From NCBI RefSeq assembly GCF_001429625.1, contig NZ_LMSU01000001.1, forward strand, positions 5,498 to 69,497: DNA of 64,000 bases. The letters are read 5' to 3'. Origin of the DNA: Nocardioides sp. Soil805. GTDB taxonomy: Bacteria > Actinomycetota > Actinomycetes > Propionibacteriales > Nocardioidaceae. The notes under the pieces were generated by a model. That model did not search any database. It saw nothing but the letters and a program-made list of their open reading frames with translations, and was not told the DNA's origin. Of this stretch, positions 32,461 to 41,490 are shown piece by piece. The stretch's first letter is position 1, and each line of letters opens with the position of its first letter. The position numbers and the translations under genes are program-made.

Positions 32461-33753
32461 TCAGCCGCGGGGCAGCAGGCGGCGGTCGACCCTGAGCGGC
32501 CGCGGCAGGGTGATCTCGAGGTACTCGTTGGCGTCCGGCTCCGTGGTCGAGCGCCCACCCGTGGCCGGGAAGTTGTTGTCGTTCATCACCGCGATCGTGC
32601 GGGCATCGATCAGCTCGACGTCCTCGATGGTGAAGAACGGGAAGGTGAACGGGTCGCCGTACGGCGAGAGGCCGTCCGGGTTGGCGACGTCCATCAGGTC
32701 CACGAGCAGACGCTTGGAGACCCAGCCGTCGCCGTCGGTGTCGCGCAGGTCGACGAGGTAGATCCGCTTGAACGCCGCCGCGGGCCCCTGCTCGTTGTCG
32801 CGCTCGATCACCAGCGCCTCGTGCTGGTTGACCATCACGAAGTCGCCGAGCGCGTGGGCCTTGCTCTCCATCTGGTAGCGCAGGACGTCGTCCTCGAACT
32901 CACCCTTGCGCACCGTGTAGATCCGCAGCGCCCGGTCCATCCCGGCGGCGACGTCCTCGGCGGTCGCGCCCTCCAGCATCGGGTGCAGGACCCGACCGTG
33001 GGGGCTGATCGCCAAGCCCTCGTAGCCCTTGGAGCCGGGCAGGTTGGGCGTCGCCGTCCCCAGCGTCGGGTTGGACGGGCTCTTCACGCCCGGCGTGGCG
33101 ACGGGCGGCTCGAGGAGCACGCCGTCGGCGTCCAGGTGGAGCAGGTAGGGCCCGAACTCCTCGCCCACCCAGATCGACCCGTCCGGCGCGACCTGGATCG
33201 ACTCGGGGTCGAAGTCCCACCCGGTGAGCAGGCGGTCCGGCGCGGGGCAGGTGTAGCCCGCAGGCAGCGACGCCGCGGCTGCGCACCCGCCGTCGCGCCA
33301 CGTCGGCCAGGGGATGAGGCGGTCCGGGTCGCTGAAGGTGAGCACGGTCTCGTCGTACGTCGTGGTGCCGTCGCCGTCCGCGGCGTCCGTCTCGGGGGTG
33401 ATCCGATGCGCGGACAGCAGGAAGTCGGCGCTGTTGGCCTTGGCCCCGAACCCGTTGTCGGACAGGACCAGGAAGGACCCGTCGCCGAGGGCGTGGGTGC
33501 CCGAGAAGCCCTGGACCGGCTGGCCGGGGTAGGGCCGCGGCACCGCCGTCGTACCGGTGACGAAATGGCCGCTGGGCTCGCTGTCGGCGACGTAGGTCTC
33601 GGCGTCGAGCACCGACCACGCGGAGAGGACCGCACCACCCGGGTCGGCGGGCGAGCCGTGCGGCTGCCCGGACGCGGGACCGACCGTGCCGGTCGTGCCG
33701 GTGAGCAGGACGGTCACGGCGGCAAGGGTCAGGTGGCGGGCTCGCAGGCGCAT
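32461..33753 (-). CDS. secreted esterase-like activity of phytase family protein
   Basis: This 430-residue protein has a signal peptide (Arg-rich start, hydrophobic 9-24, likely cut near residue 30) and a beta-propeller-like body of the phytase-esterase family. Recognisable stretches are GFSGTHALGDGSFLVLSDNG, PESIQVAPDGSIWVGEEFGP and PHGRVLHPMLEGA. Family members are extracellular, and their substrates are mostly undefined. It stands alone on the minus strand. It could act on phosphate esters outside the cell, but no phosphate-regulation site was recognised. Confidence 0.8.
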   Translation of the reverse strand: MRLRARHLTLAAVTVLLTGTTGTVGPASGQPHGSPADPGGAVLSAWSVLDAETYVADSEPSGHFVTGTTAVPRPYPGQPVQGFSGTHALGDGSFLVLSDNGFGAKANSADFLLSAHRITPETDAADGDGTTTYDETVLTFSDPDRLIPWPTWRDGGCAAAASLPAGYTCPAPDRLLTGWDFDPESIQVAPDGSIWVGEEFGPYLLHLDADGVLLEPPVATPGVKSPSNPTLGTATPNLPGSKGYEGLAISPHGRVLHPMLEGATAEDVAAGMDRALRIYTVRKGEFEDDVLRYQMESKAHALGDFVMVNQHEALVIERDNEQGPAAAFKRIYLVDLRDTDGDGWVSKRLLVDLMDVANPDGLSPYGDPFTFPFFTIEDVELIDARTIAVMNDNNFPATGGRSTTEPDANEYLEITLPRPLRVDRRLLPRG

Positions 33754-33805
33754 GGGCCGACCCCACCAGCCCCCCGTGTCCGGACGGTGACGCCCCGGCG
33801 AAGAC

Positions 33806-34228
33806 TCAGCGATCGATGAGGGCCCGCAGCGCGTGCACCGCGGTGCGGGCGCGGTCGCCGTCGGAGCCCTGGATGGCCAGCACCGACATGGTCGTGCCGT
33901 CCGCCAGGTCCAGGGTCGCCCACGGCGCTCCCTGCGGCAGCCTCACGGCCACCACCTGCGCCCAGTCGTAGACGTGGCGGCGGTAGCCGTTGACCACCGT
34001 GAGCCCGACCTCGTCGGCCACCACGCGGGAGCGCGCCAGCGCGTAGGCCACCGACCCGGCGAGCAGGCCGAGCGCGACCAGCGTGGACCGCTGGAAGAAG
34101 GTGAACCGGGCCCGGATCGAGGGGTCGAAGCCGAACCACGCGAACGCGCAGATGGCCACCAGCATCCCGCCGAAGAAGACCACGGCGAGGCGCACGCCCA
34201 ACGGGCGCCACGTGTGCGGGAGCGCCAC
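33806..34228 (-). CDS. PH-domain membrane protein
   Basis: This 140-residue protein has two membrane helices (about 14-33 and 48-66) followed by a bacterial PH-like domain (about 70-140; VADEVGLTVVNGYRRHVYDW and DLADGTTMSVLAIQ). The function is unknown. GTG at 34228 is preferred because GAGGGGG lies 5-8 bases upstream and it avoids overlap with hisG. An ATG at 34255 would add nine residues and overlap hisG by 17 bases. It follows hisG in the same direction and is probably co-transcribed. Confidence 0.75.
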   Translation of the reverse strand: MALPHTWRPLGVRLAVVFFGGMLVAICAFAWFGFDPSIRARFTFFQRSTLVALGLLAGSVAYALARSRVVADEVGLTVVNGYRRHVYDWAQVVAVRLPQGAPWATLDLADGTTMSVLAIQGSDGDRARTAVHALRALIDR

Positions 34229-34238
34229 GATGGCCCCC

Positions 34239-35102
34239 TCAGATGCGGCAGGCATGGATGTCGGTGAGCAGGATCGCCCGGGCCCCGAGGTCGTAGAGCT
34301 CGTCCATGAGTCGCTGGGCTCCCGCCCGCGGCACCATGGCGCGCACCGCGACCCAGCCCTCGCGGCCGAGGGGGGAGATCGTGGGCCCCTCCAGCCCCGG
34401 CGTCATCGCGACCGCCTTGTCGAGCCGGTCGCGGGAGATGTCGTAGTCCATCATCACGTAGCTGCGGGCCACGAGGACGCCCTCGATGCGCCGCATGAAG
34501 ACCTCGAAGCCGGGCGGGGTGTCGCCGTTGCGGGAGATGAGCACGGCCTGGGAGTCCAGGACCACCTCGCCGAAGGTCTCGAGGCCGGCCGCGCGCAGGG
34601 TCGAGCCGGTCTCCACCACGTCGGCGATCACGTCGGCGACCCCGAGCTGGATGCTCGTCTCGACCGCGCCGTCGAGCCGGGTCACGGTCGCGTCGATGCC
34701 GCGCTCGGCGAGGAACGACCGCACGATCCCGACGTACGACGTGGCGATGCGGGTGCCCTCGAGCTCCTCGAGCGTGGAGTAGCGCCCGGCCGGGCCGGCG
34801 AAGTGGAAACGGCTGCGACCGAAGCCGAGCTCGCGGACCTCGACGGCCTTCGCGCCGGAGTCGCGCAGCAGGTCGCGACCGGTGATGCCGACGTCGAGGG
34901 TGCCCTCGCCGACGTACAGCGCGATGTCGCGCGGGCGGAGGTAGAAGAACTCGACGCCGTTGTCGGCATCGACGAGCGCGAGCTCCTTGGAGTCGCTGCG
35001 CTGGCGGTAGCCGGACTCCTTGAGGATCTCCGACGCGGCCAGCGACAGGGCGCCCTTGTTGGGGACGGCGACACGCAGGAGGCCGGTCTCAGAGGTGCTC
35101 AT
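34239..35102 (-). CDS. hisG: ATP phosphoribosyltransferase, long form
   Basis: HisG (287 residues) makes the first histidine intermediate from ATP and PRPP. It is the long form: two periplasmic-binding-like catalytic lobes (about 8-210; [14 protein letters not shown] and [20 protein letters not shown]), then a C-terminal ACT-like domain (about 215-287) that binds histidine for feedback control. It needs no HisZ. It overlaps hisE by 14 bases. The remaining his genes are not in the window. Confidence 0.97.
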   Translation of the reverse strand: MSTSETGLLRVAVPNKGALSLAASEILKESGYRQRSDSKELALVDADNGVEFFYLRPRDIALYVGEGTLDVGITGRDLLRDSGAKAVEVRELGFGRSRFHFAGPAGRYSTLEELEGTRIATSYVGIVRSFLAERGIDATVTRLDGAVETSIQLGVADVIADVVETGSTLRAAGLETFGEVVLDSQAVLISRNGDTPPGFEVFMRRIEGVLVARSYVMMDYDISRDRLDKAVAMTPGLEGPTISPLGREGWVAVRAMVPRAGAQRLMDELYDLGARAILLTDIHACRI

Positions 35103-35352
35103 AGACGTCCTCCAACGTGATGTCGGCGGCGATCATCAGCACCTGCACGTGGTAGAGCAGCTGGCTGAGCTCCAGCGCGGTGGCTTCCTTGCCCTCGTGC
35201 TCGGCGGCCATCCACGACTCGGCCGCCTCCTCGACGAGCTTCTTGCCGATCGCGTGGACACCCGCGTCGAGCTGCTGCACGGTGCCGGATCCCTCGGGTC
35301 GGGTCTGGGCCTTCTCGTTGAGCTCGGCCCAGAGCTCCTCGAACGTCTTCAC
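35089..35352 (-). CDS. hisE: phosphoribosyl-ATP pyrophosphatase
   Basis: HisE (87 residues) removes pyrophosphate from phosphoribosyl-ATP, the second histidine step. The MazG-like helical core shows [19 protein letters not shown] and [14 protein letters not shown], with the acidic magnesium-binding residues. GTG at 35352 gives V-K-T-F-E-E-L, the usual N-terminus; an in-frame TTG three codons upstream is less likely. TAGGCT lies 8 bases before this GTG, so hisE-hisG may be a leaderless unit. Confidence 0.95.
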   Translation of the reverse strand: MKTFEELWAELNEKAQTRPEGSGTVQQLDAGVHAIGKKLVEEAAESWMAAEHEGKEATALELSQLLYHVQVLMIAADITLEDVYEHL

Positions 35353-35360
35353 GGGTGGCA

Positions 35361-35366
35361 AGCCTA
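35361..35366 (-). promoter_or_regulatory. -10 hexamer TAGGCT, start of hisE-hisG
   Basis: On the minus strand TAGGCT (35366-35361) ends 8 bases before the hisE GTG. Confidence 0.4.
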
Positions 35367-35376
35367 CGGGCGCGGG

Positions 35377-35844
35377 TCAGGCGAGCCCGGCGAGGGTCCG
35401 GGCAGTGGCCAGCGCCGCGGCGGTGGCCTCCCAGCCCTTGTCCTCGCTGGAGCCCTCGAGACCGGCCCGGTCCAGCGCCTGCTCGTCGGTGTCGCAGGTC
35501 AGGACGCCGAACCCGACGGGGATGCCGTGGTCGAGGGCGACCCGGGTGAGGCCGTCGGTGGCGGCCGAGCAGACGTACTCGAAGTGCGGGGTGCCGCCAC
35601 GGATGACGACACCCAGGGCGACCACGGCGTCGTAGTCCTCGGCGAGGGCGTCGGCGACGACCGGGAGCTCGAAGGTCCCGGGGACCCGGACGATCTCCGC
35701 ATCGGTGACGCCGTGGGCGTCGAGGGCGCGCTGCGCGCCGGCCAGCAGCCCGTCCATCACCTCGGTGTGCCAGCTGGCGGCCACCACGGCCACGCTGAAG
35801 TCGCTGGCGTCGAACGCCGCCTCGGCGGGGGCTCCGTGCTTCAT
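35377..35844 (-). CDS. ribH: 6,7-dimethyl-8-ribityllumazine synthase
   Basis: RibH (155 residues) condenses the RibBA and RibD products to lumazine and forms icosahedral or pentameric shells. [29 protein letters not shown] and [13 protein letters not shown] are the active-site segments. It is the last gene of the rib operon. Its ATG overlaps the stop of a 25-codon mini-frame (ATGA) that also overlaps the ribBA stop, so translation may be coupled through that frame. Confidence 0.97.
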   Translation of the reverse strand: MKHGAPAEAAFDASDFSVAVVAASWHTEVMDGLLAGAQRALDAHGVTDAEIVRVPGTFELPVVADALAEDYDAVVALGVVIRGGTPHFEYVCSAATDGLTRVALDHGIPVGFGVLTCDTDEQALDRAGLEGSSEDKGWEATAAALATARTLAGLA

Positions 35845-35918
35845 GCGGGGTCCCCGAGGCGTTGTTCGACGGCGGAGCGAAGCGGGGGAGGCGAAGAAGG
35901 TCTTGGGGTGCGGATCAT
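35841..35918 (-). CDS. 25-codon mini-ORF bridging ribBA and ribH
   Basis: Between ribBA and ribH lies a 25-residue frame ([12 protein letters not shown]...) whose ATG overlaps the ribBA stop and whose TGA overlaps the ribH start, both as ATGA. No family match is known. Its DNA, with CGCTTCGCTCCGCCG and GTTCGAC, resembles the short interspersed repeats seen in some actinobacterial genomes. It may be an inserted repeat that kept the reading path open, a coupling device, or chance. The amino-acid sequence itself is low-complexity. Confidence 0.3.
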   Translation of the reverse strand: MIRTPRPSSPPPLRSAVEQRLGDPA

Positions 35919-37201
35919 TGGTGCAGCTCCTCGGTGATGGTCGCAGCGTCGGGGTCGGCGTCGGGGTCGTGGAGGCCGCCCAGGCCGGGCAGGTCGTGGC
36001 CCATGCGGTCGCGCTTGGTCTCGAGGTAGGCGCGGTTGGCGTCGGTGGGGTGCATGGCGAGCGGCACCCGCTCGGCCACCTCGATGCCGAAGTCCTCGAG
36101 GCTGGCGGTCTTGTCGGGGTTGTTGGTCAGCAGCCGGACCCGGGTCACCCCGAGGTCGCGCAGCACCTGGGTGGCGGTGCCGTAGTGCCGGGCGTCGGCC
36201 GGCAGGCCGAGGTCGAGGTTGGCGTCCACGGTGTCGCGCCCGCCGTCCTGGAGCTCGTAGGCCTGCAGCTTGGCCACCAGGCCGATGCCACGACCCTCGT
36301 GCCCGCGCAGGTAGACGACCACGCCGCGTCCCTCCTCCACGATGCGGGCCATCGCCTCCTGGAGCTGGGGACCGCAGTCGCAGCGGTGGCTGCCGAAGAC
36401 GTCGCCGGTGAGGCACTCCGAGTGCACCCGGGTGAGGACGGGCTCGTCGCCGGACAGGTCGCCGTGGACGAGCGCGACGTGCTCACTGTCGTCGATGGTG
36501 ATGCGATAGCCGTACGCCGTGAAGTCGCCGTGCGCGGTGGGCAGCCGGGTCTCGGCCACCCGCTCGACGTGCCGCTCGTGCCGGCGTCGGTAGCGCACGA
36601 GGTCCTCGATGGAGATCATCGCCAGCCCGTGCTCGTCGGCGAAGGCCCGCAGCTCGGGGGCCCGCTTCATGGTGCCGTCGTCGTTGACCACCTCGACCAG
36701 CACGCCCGCGGGGGTCAGGCCGGCGAGGGTGGCCAGGTCGACGGCCGCCTCGGTGTGGCCGCGGCGTACGAGCACCCCTCCCTCCCGGTAGCGCAGCGGG
36801 AAGACGTGGCCGGGCCGGGTGAGGTCGCCGGGCTCGGTCGCCGAGTCGGCCAGCACACGTGCGGTGTGGGCACGGTCGGCGGCGCTGATCCCCGTGCTGA
36901 CGCCGTCCTTGGCGTCCACCGAGATGGTGTAGGCGGTGCGCAGCTTGTCCTTGTTGTGGGGCGTCATCAGGGGGATCTCGAGACGCTCCAGCATGTCGCC
37001 GGGCATCGGCACGCAGATGACGCCGCTGGAGTGACGGATGGTGAAGGCCATCAGCTCCGGGGTCGCCTTCGACGCCGCGAAGATGATGTCACCCTCGTTC
37101 TCGCGGTCCTCGTCGTCGACCACGACCACGCACCGGCCCGCCGCGATGTCCGCGACCGCCCGCTCGACGGGGTCCAGCCGGACGCGTCCCGGGGCGCTCA
37201 T
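35915..37201 (-). CDS. ribBA: bifunctional DHBP synthase / GTP cyclohydrolase II
   Basis: RibBA (428 residues) supplies both riboflavin precursors. Residues 1-205 are 3,4-dihydroxy-2-butanone-4-phosphate synthase ([20 protein letters not shown] near 26-45, and [12 protein letters not shown]). Residues 210-428 are GTP cyclohydrolase II, with zinc ligands in [20 protein letters not shown], then [11 protein letters not shown]. Its ATG overlaps the ribM stop (ATGA), and the FMN riboswitch at the head of the operon should set its level. Confidence 0.97.
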   Translation of the reverse strand: MSAPGRVRLDPVERAVADIAAGRCVVVVDDEDRENEGDIIFAASKATPELMAFTIRHSSGVICVPMPGDMLERLEIPLMTPHNKDKLRTAYTISVDAKDGVSTGISAADRAHTARVLADSATEPGDLTRPGHVFPLRYREGGVLVRRGHTEAAVDLATLAGLTPAGVLVEVVNDDGTMKRAPELRAFADEHGLAMISIEDLVRYRRRHERHVERVAETRLPTAHGDFTAYGYRITIDDSEHVALVHGDLSGDEPVLTRVHSECLTGDVFGSHRCDCGPQLQEAMARIVEEGRGVVVYLRGHEGRGIGLVAKLQAYELQDGGRDTVDANLDLGLPADARHYGTATQVLRDLGVTRVRLLTNNPDKTASLEDFGIEVAERVPLAMHPTDANRAYLETKRDRMGHDLPGLGGLHDPDADPDAATITEELHQ

Positions 37202-37887
37202 GCCGCCACCGTCTCGACCTGCGGGTCGGTCGGCGCCGCGCTGCGCGCGCTCGCACGCATCCACACGATGAAGCCGATCACCACGAAGGCGGCGTACACG
37301 AGGTACATCGTGGCGGTCGGGTAGTAGCCGGCCTGGACGAGCGTCGTCACGCCGACGACGTCGACCAGCATCCACACGATCCAGAACTCCACCCAGCCGC
37401 GCGCCATGCCGTACGTCGCGAGCATGGACCCGGCGAGGATCCACGCCTCGGTGGCCGGCCCCCACGAGCCGATCTCGCGCAGGACGACGAAGGCCACCGC
37501 GTACGCCACGACCCCGCTGGCCAGCAGCTGGCCGCGCTCGGTCCAGGTCGCCCACCGCGGGGTGATGGCCCCGCCGTCGGCGGCGCCGCCGGCACGCCGC
37601 GAGCGCGACCAGCGCACCCAGCCGTAGAGCGCCACCGCGGCGAAGAAGACCTGGCGTCCGGCCTGACCCCACAGGGGCTCGGCCACGACGCCGCTGAGCT
37701 CGCCCGAGGCGAAGACCACGAAGAGCAGCACGTTGCCGACCAGCCCGATGGGCCACGCCCACACGAGCCGCTTCATGCCGAGGATCGCGCTGGCGAGCCC
37801 GAAGAGGTTGCCGATCACCTCGGGGACGCTGAGCGTCCCTCGGGGGACGGCGATGGTGCCGTGGATCAGCCACTCGAGGAGGTTCAT
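37198..37887 (-). CDS. ribM: RibM riboflavin transporter (PnuC family)
   Basis: This 229-residue membrane protein is of the PnuC/NMN-transporter type with about seven helices ([40 protein letters not shown]). PnuC relatives in actinobacterial rib operons, called RibM, carry riboflavin instead of nicotinamide riboside. Its place between ribE and ribBA under an FMN riboswitch supports that role. The substrate itself is inferred. Overlaps of four bases (ATGA) at both ends tie it to ribE and ribBA. Confidence 0.88.
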   Translation of the reverse strand: MNLLEWLIHGTIAVPRGTLSVPEVIGNLFGLASAILGMKRLVWAWPIGLVGNVLLFVVFASGELSGVVAEPLWGQAGRQVFFAAVALYGWVRWSRSRRAGGAADGGAITPRWATWTERGQLLASGVVAYAVAFVVLREIGSWGPATEAWILAGSMLATYGMARGWVEFWIVWMLVDVVGVTTLVQAGYYPTATMYLVYAAFVVIGFIVWMRASARSAAPTDPQVETVAA

Positions 37888-38507
37888 CGGTCCTGCTTCC
37901 TGTCCTGCGTGGGGATGAGGCCGCCCTGCAGCAGCTTCTCGACGTGCTTGGCGATGATGTCGGCCTCGAGGTTGACGCGGTCGCCGACCGCGCGCCGGCC
38001 CAGGGTGGTGCGGGCCAGCGTCTCGGGGATGAGGGAGACGGTGAAGCTCTGCTCCCCCGCCTCGACGACGGTCAGGCTCACGCCGTCGACGGTGATCGAG
38101 CCCTTGTCGACGAGGTACGGCGCGAGGTGCGGCGGCAGGGAGACCTCGACGACCTCCCAGTGCTCGCTGGGGGTGCGCCGGAGGACCTCTCCGACACCGT
38201 CCACGTGGCCCTGGACGATGTGGCCGCCCAGGCGGGTCTGCGGGGTGACGGCGCGCTCGAGGTTGACCGTGTCGCCGGGCCGGGCTCCGGCCAGCGAGGT
38301 CTTGTCGAGGGTCTCGGCCATCACGTCGGCCGACCAGGTGCCGTCGCCGAGGTCGGTGACGGTCAGGCAGCAGCCGTTGACGGCGATGGAGTCGCCGAGC
38401 CGGGTGTCCTCGAGCACCGTCGCGGCGCTGATGGAGAGCCGCAGGGCGTCGCCCTGGTCCTCGATCGCGGCGACGGTGCCGAGCTCTTCGACGATGCCGG
38501 TGAACAT
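37884..38507 (-). CDS. ribE: riboflavin synthase alpha chain
   Basis: RibE (207 residues) dismutates two lumazines to riboflavin. The canonical [10 protein letters not shown] start and two lumazine-binding repeats (about 1-95 and 98-195; [20 protein letters not shown] and [20 protein letters not shown]) are intact. The start ATG shares one base with the ribD stop (TGATG) and the stop overlaps ribM. Confidence 0.96.
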   Translation of the reverse strand: MFTGIVEELGTVAAIEDQGDALRLSISAATVLEDTRLGDSIAVNGCCLTVTDLGDGTWSADVMAETLDKTSLAGARPGDTVNLERAVTPQTRLGGHIVQGHVDGVGEVLRRTPSEHWEVVEVSLPPHLAPYLVDKGSITVDGVSLTVVEAGEQSFTVSLIPETLARTTLGRRAVGDRVNLEADIIAKHVEKLLQGGLIPTQDRKQDR

Positions 38508-39538
38508 CAGGGGGTCCTCTCGAGGGTCAGTCGGACGTTGGCGTCGGCGCCGGTGCCGACGACCGCGGCCTGCCGGATCCGGAAGCGGATCTGGTCGGCG
38601 ATGGTGGTGATGCCGAGGTCGCCCACCGTGCTCGTCCCGGCGCCCAGCAGGCTGGGGGCGACGTAGGCGACGACCTCGTCGACGAGGCCGGCGGACAGGA
38701 AGGCCGCGGCCAGGGCCGGCCCGCCCTCCAGCCACACGTGCCTGCGGCCGCGCTCGTGGAGCTCGCGCAGGGCCTCGGCGGGCTCACGGGTGCGCAGCTG
38801 CAGGGTCTCGGCGTGGTTGTTGAGGATCCGCCGGTCGGGGGCGAGGTCCCGCAGCCCCATCACGGCCCGCAGGGGCTGGTGGCGCACCGGGCGGTCCCAG
38901 TTGTCGCGGACGGTCAGCAACGGGTCGTCGACCTCGACCGTGCCGGTGCCGACCATGAGCACGTCGCACTCGGCACGGAGCCGGTGCGTGTCCTGGCGGG
39001 CCGGCTCGCTGGAGATCCAGCGGCTCGTGCCGTCGGCGGCGGCGCTGCGGCCGTCGAGGGTGGTGGCGAGCTTCCACGTGACGAAGGGGCGGTCGTGCTC
39101 GATGGCGAACGTCCAGGCCCGGTTGAGCCGCGCAGCCTCGTCGGCGAGCACGCCGGCCTCGACCTCCACCCCGGCGGCGCGCAGCGCCTCGGCGCCGCCG
39201 GCCGCCTCGGGGTTGGGGTCGGCCTGGGCGAGGACGACGCGGCGCACGCCGGCGGCGAGGAGGGCCTCGACGCAGGGGCCGGTGCGTCCCGTGTGGTTGC
39301 ACGGCTCCAGGGTCACGACGGCGGTGGTCCCGCGCGCGGCGTCACCGGCCTCGGTGAGGGCGGCGACCTCGGCGTGCGGCGTACCGGCTCCGCGGTGGAA
39401 GCCCTCCGCGACCTCGGTGCCGTCGTCGGCCAGCAGCACGCAGCCGACCCGGGGATTGGGTCCGAGCGGGACGCCGGGGGTGGCGGCGATCTGCAGGGCG
39501 CGCCGCATCGCGGCGGTCTCCGCCGGTGTCGCACCCAT
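38507..39538 (-). CDS. ribD: bifunctional pyrimidine deaminase / reductase RibD
   Basis: RibD (343 residues) deaminates and then reduces the pyrimidine intermediate. Residues 1-145 are the zinc deaminase (TPHAEVAALTEAG and LEPCNHTGRTGPCVEALLAA). Residues 150-343 form the reductase (KLATTLDGRSAAADGTSRWI and LEGGPALAAAFLSAGLVDEV). It is the first gene downstream of the FMN riboswitch. The GAGAGGG ribosome-binding site is 6 bases before the ATG. Confidence 0.96.
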   Translation of the reverse strand: MGATPAETAAMRRALQIAATPGVPLGPNPRVGCVLLADDGTEVAEGFHRGAGTPHAEVAALTEAGDAARGTTAVVTLEPCNHTGRTGPCVEALLAAGVRRVVLAQADPNPEAAGGAEALRAAGVEVEAGVLADEAARLNRAWTFAIEHDRPFVTWKLATTLDGRSAAADGTSRWISSEPARQDTHRLRAECDVLMVGTGTVEVDDPLLTVRDNWDRPVRHQPLRAVMGLRDLAPDRRILNNHAETLQLRTREPAEALRELHERGRRHVWLEGGPALAAAFLSAGLVDEVVAYVAPSLLGAGTSTVGDLGITTIADQIRFRIRQAAVVGTGADANVRLTLERTP

Positions 39539-39615
39539 CGCCGTCCCTCTCGTCCGTGGTCTCGGACTCCGGGGGGTGCGGGCGCGCGCGCCGCGTCGGG
39601 ACGGGTGCGTCGCCT

Positions 39616-39741
39616 GCGTGCACTTCTCATCCGGACTGTGACCGTCGGTCCAGGAGTTCCACCTGGTCAACCGGCCACTGGCAGTGGTCGGGTCGCGGAC
39701 TGTGACCGCCGGTGCGGAGTTTCACCGCCCCCAGAGCACGC
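39616..39741 (-). promoter_or_regulatory. FMN riboswitch (RFN element) of the rib operon
   Basis: On the minus strand the RFN core is easy to follow. P1 is formed by GCGTGC (5') and GCACGC (3'). The inner parts include GGGGGCGGTGAAACTCCGC, CACCGGCGGTCACAGTCCGC, GGTGGAACTCCTGG and ACCGACGGTCACAGTCCGG ATGAG. Rising FMN should stop expression of ribD-ribE-ribM-ribBA-ribH. The 77 bases to ribD contain GC-rich hairpins but no T-run, so control is probably at translation. Confidence 0.93.
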
Positions 39742-39877
39742 TTGCTCGTGGACGGAACTCTGCCACACCCCGGCGCATTCCCGGACGGGGTGTCCGCGTG
39801 GCGTGGACCACTCGCCGACCGCCGCACCCCACCGTCGCGATCGACAACTCCGGCGGCCTCCCCCGCGTCAGAGCGGC
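39742..39877. other. divergent gap between the riboswitch and the lipoprotein gene
   Basis: The region should hold the rib operon promoter (minus) and that of the lipoprotein gene (plus). No convincing -35/-10 pair was found for either. The whole ribD-lipoprotein gap (39539-39877) has no gene besides the riboswitch. Confidence 0.3.
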
Positions 39878-40786
39878 ATGAGAAGACTCCTCGTCCCCGT
39901 GCTGGTCGTCGCCGCCCTCACCGCGGCGTGCGGGCCGGGCGGTGCTGCGCAGGGTGGCGGCGGATCGCACGGCCCCGCCCCAGAGGGGCGGCGGGCCGCA
40001 GCGCCGCTGCCCTCGAGCGCGCAGTCCGCCGCCACCGTGGCCAGGCCGACACCGCAGGAGATCTCCCTCGACGAGCGGTCGGTCCTGCTCGACGTCGTGG
40101 TGACGCCCCGGCCGGACGGGCTGCGGGTCGTCTCCTGGTGGGGCTGCGTCGAGACCGGGTGCCGCGGGCGCCGGGCCATCGCCACCGTCGCCACCAGCGA
40201 CGACGGCCTCACCACGGCGTCGTACGAGCCCTGGAGCCGGCGCCGCTGGCAGGCGTACGCCGGGGCGCGCGACGCGGTCCCCTCGGTGCCGGCCCTCGAC
40301 GGCCTGCTCCAGCAGCCGGTGAGGTCGATGGCGCCCGGTGGCGCGGAGGGGACGCAGGTCGTGGTGGCGGGCGGTGACGGGGCCACGCTGCTGCCGTTCG
40401 AGGTCGCCGCCCGGACCACCGACCACGGAGGGTCCTGGGAGACGTACGACGTCGACCTCGGCGGCGAGGTCCTCGCCTACCAGTCGGGGGCGGTCGGTCT
40501 CGCGGACGGCCGGCTCCTGGTGCTCCTCGACCACTTCAGCGACGAGACGCTCGCCCGGCCGGCGGACCGCTGGCACGGCCTGTGGGCCAGCGACGGCGGC
40601 GACTGGTCGACGTACGCACCCCACCGGGCGGAGTTCGAGCCGCCGCTCGGGCCGGCCCCGGGCGGCTGGTCACCGGTCGTCGCGCTCGACGCCCGGCAGG
40701 ACGTGGCCTGGGTGCGCACGTGGGACAGCCGGCTCTACGTGTCGAGGGACGACGCGGCGACGTTCCGGCAGGTCCGGGCGCGCTGA
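39878..40786 (+). CDS. exported lipoprotein with Asp-box (sialidase-like) repeats
   Basis: This 302-residue protein has a signal peptide ending in ALTAACGPG, with Cys near residue 21 as the probable lipidation site. The lipobox has Thr at -3, which is imperfect. The body contains Asp-box-like turns, RTTDHGGSWETYD, ASDGGDWSTYA and SRDDAATFRQVR, as in BNR-repeat propellers. Two Cys in WWGCVETGCRG are likely paired. Such repeats often occur in glycan-binding or photosystem-assembly-like propellers. No active-site set is visible, so function is unknown. Confidence 0.65.
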   Translation: MRRLLVPVLVVAALTAACGPGGAAQGGGGSHGPAPEGRRAAAPLPSSAQSAATVARPTPQEISLDERSVLLDVVVTPRPDGLRVVSWWGCVETGCRGRRAIATVATSDDGLTTASYEPWSRRRWQAYAGARDAVPSVPALDGLLQQPVRSMAPGGAEGTQVVVAGGDGATLLPFEVAARTTDHGGSWETYDVDLGGEVLAYQSGAVGLADGRLLVLLDHFSDETLARPADRWHGLWASDGGDWSTYAPHRAEFEPPLGPAPGGWSPVVALDARQDVAWVRTWDSRLYVSRDDAATFRQVRAR

Positions 40787-40805
40787 GGTCCCCGGACCGT
40801 CGTGC

Positions 40806-41468
40806 TCAGGACGCGGCAGCCTCGGCCGACGCCTTGAGCTCGCGGACCATGGCGTCCGGGTCGTCGGCGGAGTAGACGGCCGAGCCGGCCACGAAGACGT
40901 CGGCCCCGGCCTCGGCGCAGCGCTCGATGGTCTCCAGGGAGACTCCCCCGTCGACCTGCAGCCAGGTCTCGACGCCGTGCTTGCGCATCATGGCGCGCGC
41001 GGTGCGGATCTTGGGCAGGCACAGGTCGAGGAACTTCTGGCCGCCGAAGCCGGGCTCCACGGTCATGAGCAGCAGCATGTCGAGCTCGGGCAGCAGGGCC
41101 TCGTAGGGCTCGATCGGCGTGGCGGGCTTGAGGGCCATGCTCGCGCGCGCACCCTTCGCGCGGATCTCGCGGGCCAGCCGGATGGGGGCCTTGGTCGACT
41201 CGACGTGGAAGGTGACGCTGGACGCCCCCGCCTCGACGTACGCCGGGGCGTGGGTGTCGCAGTCCTCGATCATCAGGTGCGCGTCGAGGGGGATGTCCGT
41301 GGCCCGGCTGAGCGCCTCGACCATCGTGGGCCCGAACGTCAGGTTGGGCACGAAGTGGTTGTCCATCACGTCGACGTGCACCCAGTCGGCGCTGCCGATG
41401 CGACCCACCTCCTCGCCCAGGCGGGAGAAGTCGGCGTTGAGGATGCTCGGCGTGATCTGGATACCCAC
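40806..41468 (-). CDS. rpe: ribulose-phosphate 3-epimerase
   Basis: Rpe (220 residues) interconverts ribulose-5-P and xylulose-5-P. The TIM barrel shows [34 protein letters not shown] (metal-binding His and Asp), DAHLMI and [12 protein letters not shown], then LQVDGGV. GTG at 41468 gives the usual N-terminus, and TAGACT 8 bases upstream fits a leaderless start. Its length is normal. Confidence 0.96.
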   Translation of the reverse strand: MGIQITPSILNADFSRLGEEVGRIGSADWVHVDVMDNHFVPNLTFGPTMVEALSRATDIPLDAHLMIEDCDTHAPAYVEAGASSVTFHVESTKAPIRLAREIRAKGARASMALKPATPIEPYEALLPELDMLLLMTVEPGFGGQKFLDLCLPKIRTARAMMRKHGVETWLQVDGGVSLETIERCAEAGADVFVAGSAVYSADDPDAMVRELKASAEAAAS

Positions 41469-41476
41469 GGGCGGGA

Positions 41477-41482
41477 AGTCTA
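41477..41482 (-). promoter_or_regulatory. -10 hexamer TAGACT, start of rpe
   Basis: On the minus strand TAGACT (41482-41477) ends 8 bases before the rpe GTG. Confidence 0.4.
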
Positions 41483-41490
41483 GGCCCGGC

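Noticed and set aside
34229..34255. Longer start (ATG 34255) for the PH-domain protein
   Set aside because: It lacks a ribosome-binding site and overlaps hisG, while the GTG at 34228 has GAGGGGG upstream. It is not fully excluded.
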